A stretch of DNA of 56,527 nt. Origin: Petrimonas sp. GTDB lineage: Bacteria > Bacteroidota > Bacteroidia > Bacteroidales > Dysgonomonadaceae. Positions 54,287-56,527 of this stretch are shown piece by piece. The stretch covers positions 1-56,527 of the forward strand of contig DUNG01000013.1 in assembly GCA_012839475.1 (NCBI GenBank), read 5' to 3'. The notes under the pieces are model-generated. The model searched no databases. It saw nothing but the letters and a program-made list of their open reading frames with translations, and was not told the DNA's origin. The number at the start of each line of letters is the position of its first letter. The stretch's first letter is position 1. The position numbers and the translations under genes are program-made.

Positions 54287-55411
54287 ATGAAGATCTCTCG
54301 TTGTATCACGGTACTATGCACTGCCATCCTTGGTATTGTAAGTACGACCGCCCAATCCTTAGATTCCCTTCAAGTCGAAAGAGACTCACTATGGATTATA
54401 GAGGCACGCATGAGACGACAGGTTGCGTCGCTCGAACAGAAAATCGATGATTACCAACACCGGTTTGACCAGTTAGAAAAGCAGATCGATGACTTGATGT
54501 GGTTCCGTCGACTGGAAGATATAGCCTTTATCGATAAGGTGCGACTTACCGGCTCCCCACGCTGGAAACCAAAAAGCGAGAACGACCGGTTCGCGGGAAA
54601 CAAGCTGCAATTTTACGCCTACCTCTTTATCCCTAAAAAGGTTGAATGGAAAAAGAAACACCCGCTTATCGTACTCCCGCATAGCGGGATACATGCCAAC
54701 TTTTCCACCTATTACTACCATATAGTCAGGGAGTTAATCGCACAGGGGTATGTGGTAGTATCCGCGGAATACCGGGGTAGCACCGGGTATGGAAAAAGAA
54801 CGTACGAGAACATCGATTACGGGGGGCGTGAAAACGACGATGTGCTGGCAAGCCGCGACTACATGATAGAGAACTACCCCATCGTAGACTCCACCCGAGT
54901 TGGGGTGGTTGGCTGGAGCCACGGGGGCATGATCGCGCTGATGCAGATACTACAGCACGGCGAAAAGTACCAATGCGCCTTTGCCGGTGTTCCGGTAAGT
55001 GACCTGGAGAACAGGTTGGCGTCTCACGAAGAGTATTACAGCGCCTACTTCACCGCCCCTTACCATATCGGTGAATCCATCGAGGAGAATCCCGGGGAGT
55101 ATGCTCGCCGCTCACCCACCTCCTACGCGGCTAATTTAGATAAGCCGCTACTTATCTACACCAACACCAACGATAACGACGTGTACGTGGAGGAGGTGGA
55201 GCTGATGATCAGCACGCTCAAAGAACAGGGTAAGGAGTTCGAGTACAAGATTTTCCAGGAAGCATCGGGAGGACACGGGTTCGACCGTATCGATACCAAA
55301 GAGGCCACCGATATCCGGTTCACGCTGCATAAATTTTTAGAGCACTACCTGAACCCACCGCATCCGTTCAAGTCCGAGAAAGAGATGCGACAAGCGGCCT
55401 ACGGTTTTTAA
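54287..55411 (+). CDS. Exported S9-type alpha/beta hydrolase
   Basis: This 374-aa exported enzyme has a signal peptide (to about residue 23, STTAQS), a coiled-coil region at 27-72, and an alpha/beta-hydrolase domain of the prolyl-oligopeptidase/dienelactone type. Catalytic residues are Ser211 in GWSHGG, Asp in NTNDNDVYVEE and His in GGHGFDR. No N-terminal propeller is present, so it is not a classical prolyl oligopeptidase; an esterase or acylaminoacyl-type peptidase is possible. It is followed 68 bp later by the ADP-ribosylglycohydrolase-like gene, likely co-transcribed. Confidence 0.88.
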   Translation: MKISRCITVLCTAILGIVSTTAQSLDSLQVERDSLWIIEARMRRQVASLEQKIDDYQHRFDQLEKQIDDLMWFRRLEDIAFIDKVRLTGSPRWKPKSENDRFAGNKLQFYAYLFIPKKVEWKKKHPLIVLPHSGIHANFSTYYYHIVRELIAQGYVVVSAEYRGSTGYGKRTYENIDYGGRENDDVLASRDYMIENYPIVDSTRVGVVGWSHGGMIALMQILQHGEKYQCAFAGVPVSDLENRLASHEEYYSAYFTAPYHIGESIEENPGEYARRSPTSYAANLDKPLLIYTNTNDNDVYVEEVELMISTLKEQGKEFEYKIFQEASGGHGFDRIDTKEATDIRFTLHKFLEHYLNPPHPFKSEKEMRQAAYGF

Positions 55412-55479
55412 ACCAGTTTTTCCAACTCGAAGTTAAAATGGTTCCATACACCAAAAATGTAAAAGAATAAAATAATCGT

Positions 55480-56527
55480 ATGAAACAACGCGAACTTTTT
55501 TTCTTGTTGAGCGCGATCATCCTTTTATCGTGCCAGAAAGGCAACACGACTGCAACGGAATATACCATCAGCCAAGGAGAACTGCTGGATAAAATCAAAG
55601 GAGGATGGGCAGGCCAGGTGATTGGATGCACCTACGGTGGTCCAACGGAATTCGTATGGAATGGAACGATGATCGGCGAGGAGGTTCCCATCCCGTGGAA
55701 CGACACGCGGATGCTCTGGTATTACGAAAACTCGCCTGGGTTGTACGACGATGTCTACATGGACTTAACGTTCGTACAAGTCTTCGACACTTACGGGCTG
55801 GACGCACCCGACTCACTGCACGCGAAACACTTTGCCAACGCGGGCTACCCGCTGTGGCACGCGAACCAGGCAGCACGGTACAATATCCTGAACGGCATCA
55901 TGCCACCCGAATCGGGACATTGGAAAAACAACCCGCACGCCAACGATATCGATTTCCAAATCGAGGCCGACTTCGCGGGACTAATGTCCCCGGGGATGGT
56001 CAACACCGCGTCAGGAATCGGCTGGAAGATCGGCCATATCATGAATTATGGCGACGGGGTGTACGGCGGAATATACGTGGCGGCCATGTACGCGCTAGCT
56101 TTCCTACATGACGATATCGAATTTATCGTGGAAGAGGCCTTGAAGTCCATCCCGGAACAGAGCAACTACTACCAGTGCATTGCCGACGTGATACGGTGTT
56201 ACCGTGAAGAGCCGAACGATTGGAAAAGAGCGTGGTTCGAAGTGCAAAAGAGATGGACGGCAGATATCGGCTGCCCGGATGGGGTCTTCAGGCCCTTCAA
56301 CATTGATGCTACCATCAATGGCGCCTACATCGTTATTGGCTTGCTTTACGGCAAGGGCGACTACGGCGCGACCATTGACATCAGCACGCGGTGCGGGTAC
56401 GACTCGGACTGCAACCCGGCCAACGCGGGTGGAATACTGGGCACGATGATCGGGTACGACAAGATACCGGCCTATTGGAAACAGGGTTTGGACAAGGTAG
56501 AGCACCTGAACTTCGCGCATACCGACA
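55480..56527 (+). CDS. ADP-ribosylglycohydrolase-family lipoprotein, partial
   Basis: The gene starts at the ATG at 55480 and runs past the right edge; about 349 codons are visible. The lipobox is LLSC (Cys18). The ADP-ribosylglycohydrolase (DraG/ADP-ribosyl hydrolase) fold begins with LLDKIKGGWAGQVIGCTYGGPTE, with acidic metal-binding residues in YDDVYMDLTFV. The later motif STRCGYDSDCNPANAGGILGTMIG corresponds to GGDTDTNAAIAG in relatives. As an exported lipoprotein near a SusCD pair it is unlikely to reverse cytoplasmic ADP-ribosylation. Family members in such loci are thought to act as glycosidases on ribosides or other sugars. Confidence 0.85.
   Translation, partial: MKQRELFFLLSAIILLSCQKGNTTATEYTISQGELLDKIKGGWAGQVIGCTYGGPTEFVWNGTMIGEEVPIPWNDTRMLWYYENSPGLYDDVYMDLTFVQVFDTYGLDAPDSLHAKHFANAGYPLWHANQAARYNILNGIMPPESGHWKNNPHANDIDFQIEADFAGLMSPGMVNTASGIGWKIGHIMNYGDGVYGGIYVAAMYALAFLHDDIEFIVEEALKSIPEQSNYYQCIADVIRCYREEPNDWKRAWFEVQKRWTADIGCPDGVFRPFNIDATINGAYIVIGLLYGKGDYGATIDISTRCGYDSDCNPANAGGILGTMIGYDKIPAYWKQGLDKVEHLNFAHTD

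Noticed and set aside
55441-55452. The word GTTCCATACAC shared by the leader of the ADP-ribosylglycohydrolase gene and the toxin-antitoxin leader (36401-36411)
   Set aside because: The match is only 11-12 bp and does not extend, so chance is a sufficient explanation.

Overview
The window comes from a member of the Bacteroidota, most likely order Bacteroidales; a Dysgonomonadaceae or Porphyromonadaceae relative is my guess. The pointers are a SusC/SusD pair, the type IX secretion protein PorT, the Bacteroidales-type families DUF3256 and DUF4924, many surface lipoproteins, and repeated promoters of the Bacteroidota form TTTG-N19-21-TAnnTTTG. Most of the window is chromosomal housekeeping sequence of medium GC content, interrupted by accessory blocks.

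Layout. 1-9091 (minus strand): three surface lipoproteins (a DUF4988-like fragment, an unknown one and a collagen-like one) lie downstream of a signalling cluster. That cluster is a beta-propeller sensor kinase, a LuxR-type response regulator and a TPR hybrid kinase with its own AraC output. The response regulator and the hybrid kinase share a 25-bp element placed identically against a matching promoter. 9413-22493: ferritin; a phnA / acyl-CoA ligase / XRE-cupin operon; a tsaD-glnS-TPR operon; an outer-membrane barrel with ettA; a MutY-like glycosylase; gapA; and a two-cluster ferredoxin. 22702-31045: porT, a glycosyltransferase with an acyltransferase, mtaB, a second acyl-CoA ligase, a GH29 fucosidase, a DUF3256 protein and tRNA-Arg(CCG).

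31062-37723 is a visibly more AT-rich block beginning right after the tRNA. It holds a complete pantothenate and early coenzyme A operon, panG-like/panB/panC/panD/coaB/coaC, with separate CoaB and CoaC. A 212-bp imperfect palindrome fills the coaB-coaC gap. Next come a perfect 46-bp palindrome, paired 69-bp repeats, a YoeB-type toxin-antitoxin module and a TRIC-family channel gene. 37848-42957 returns to core genes: a TPR protein, prfC, rfbD, a DUF4924 protein and an MBL-fold hydrolase.

43056-56527 is a glycan-use region: a sialidase convergent with a lipoprotein esterase; a SusC-SusD operon with two discoidin-like surface lipoproteins; and, divergent from it, an S9-type hydrolase followed by an ADP-ribosylglycohydrolase-family lipoprotein cut by the window edge. 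A decayed copy of part of the MBL gene sits between the esterase and the SusCD operon and marks a past rearrangement. I see no CRISPR array, rRNA or intact insertion sequence. The most system-like candidates are the regulator pair with the shared promoter element, the SusCD locus with its ADP-ribosylglycohydrolase-like enzyme, and the palindrome inside the coenzyme A operon.
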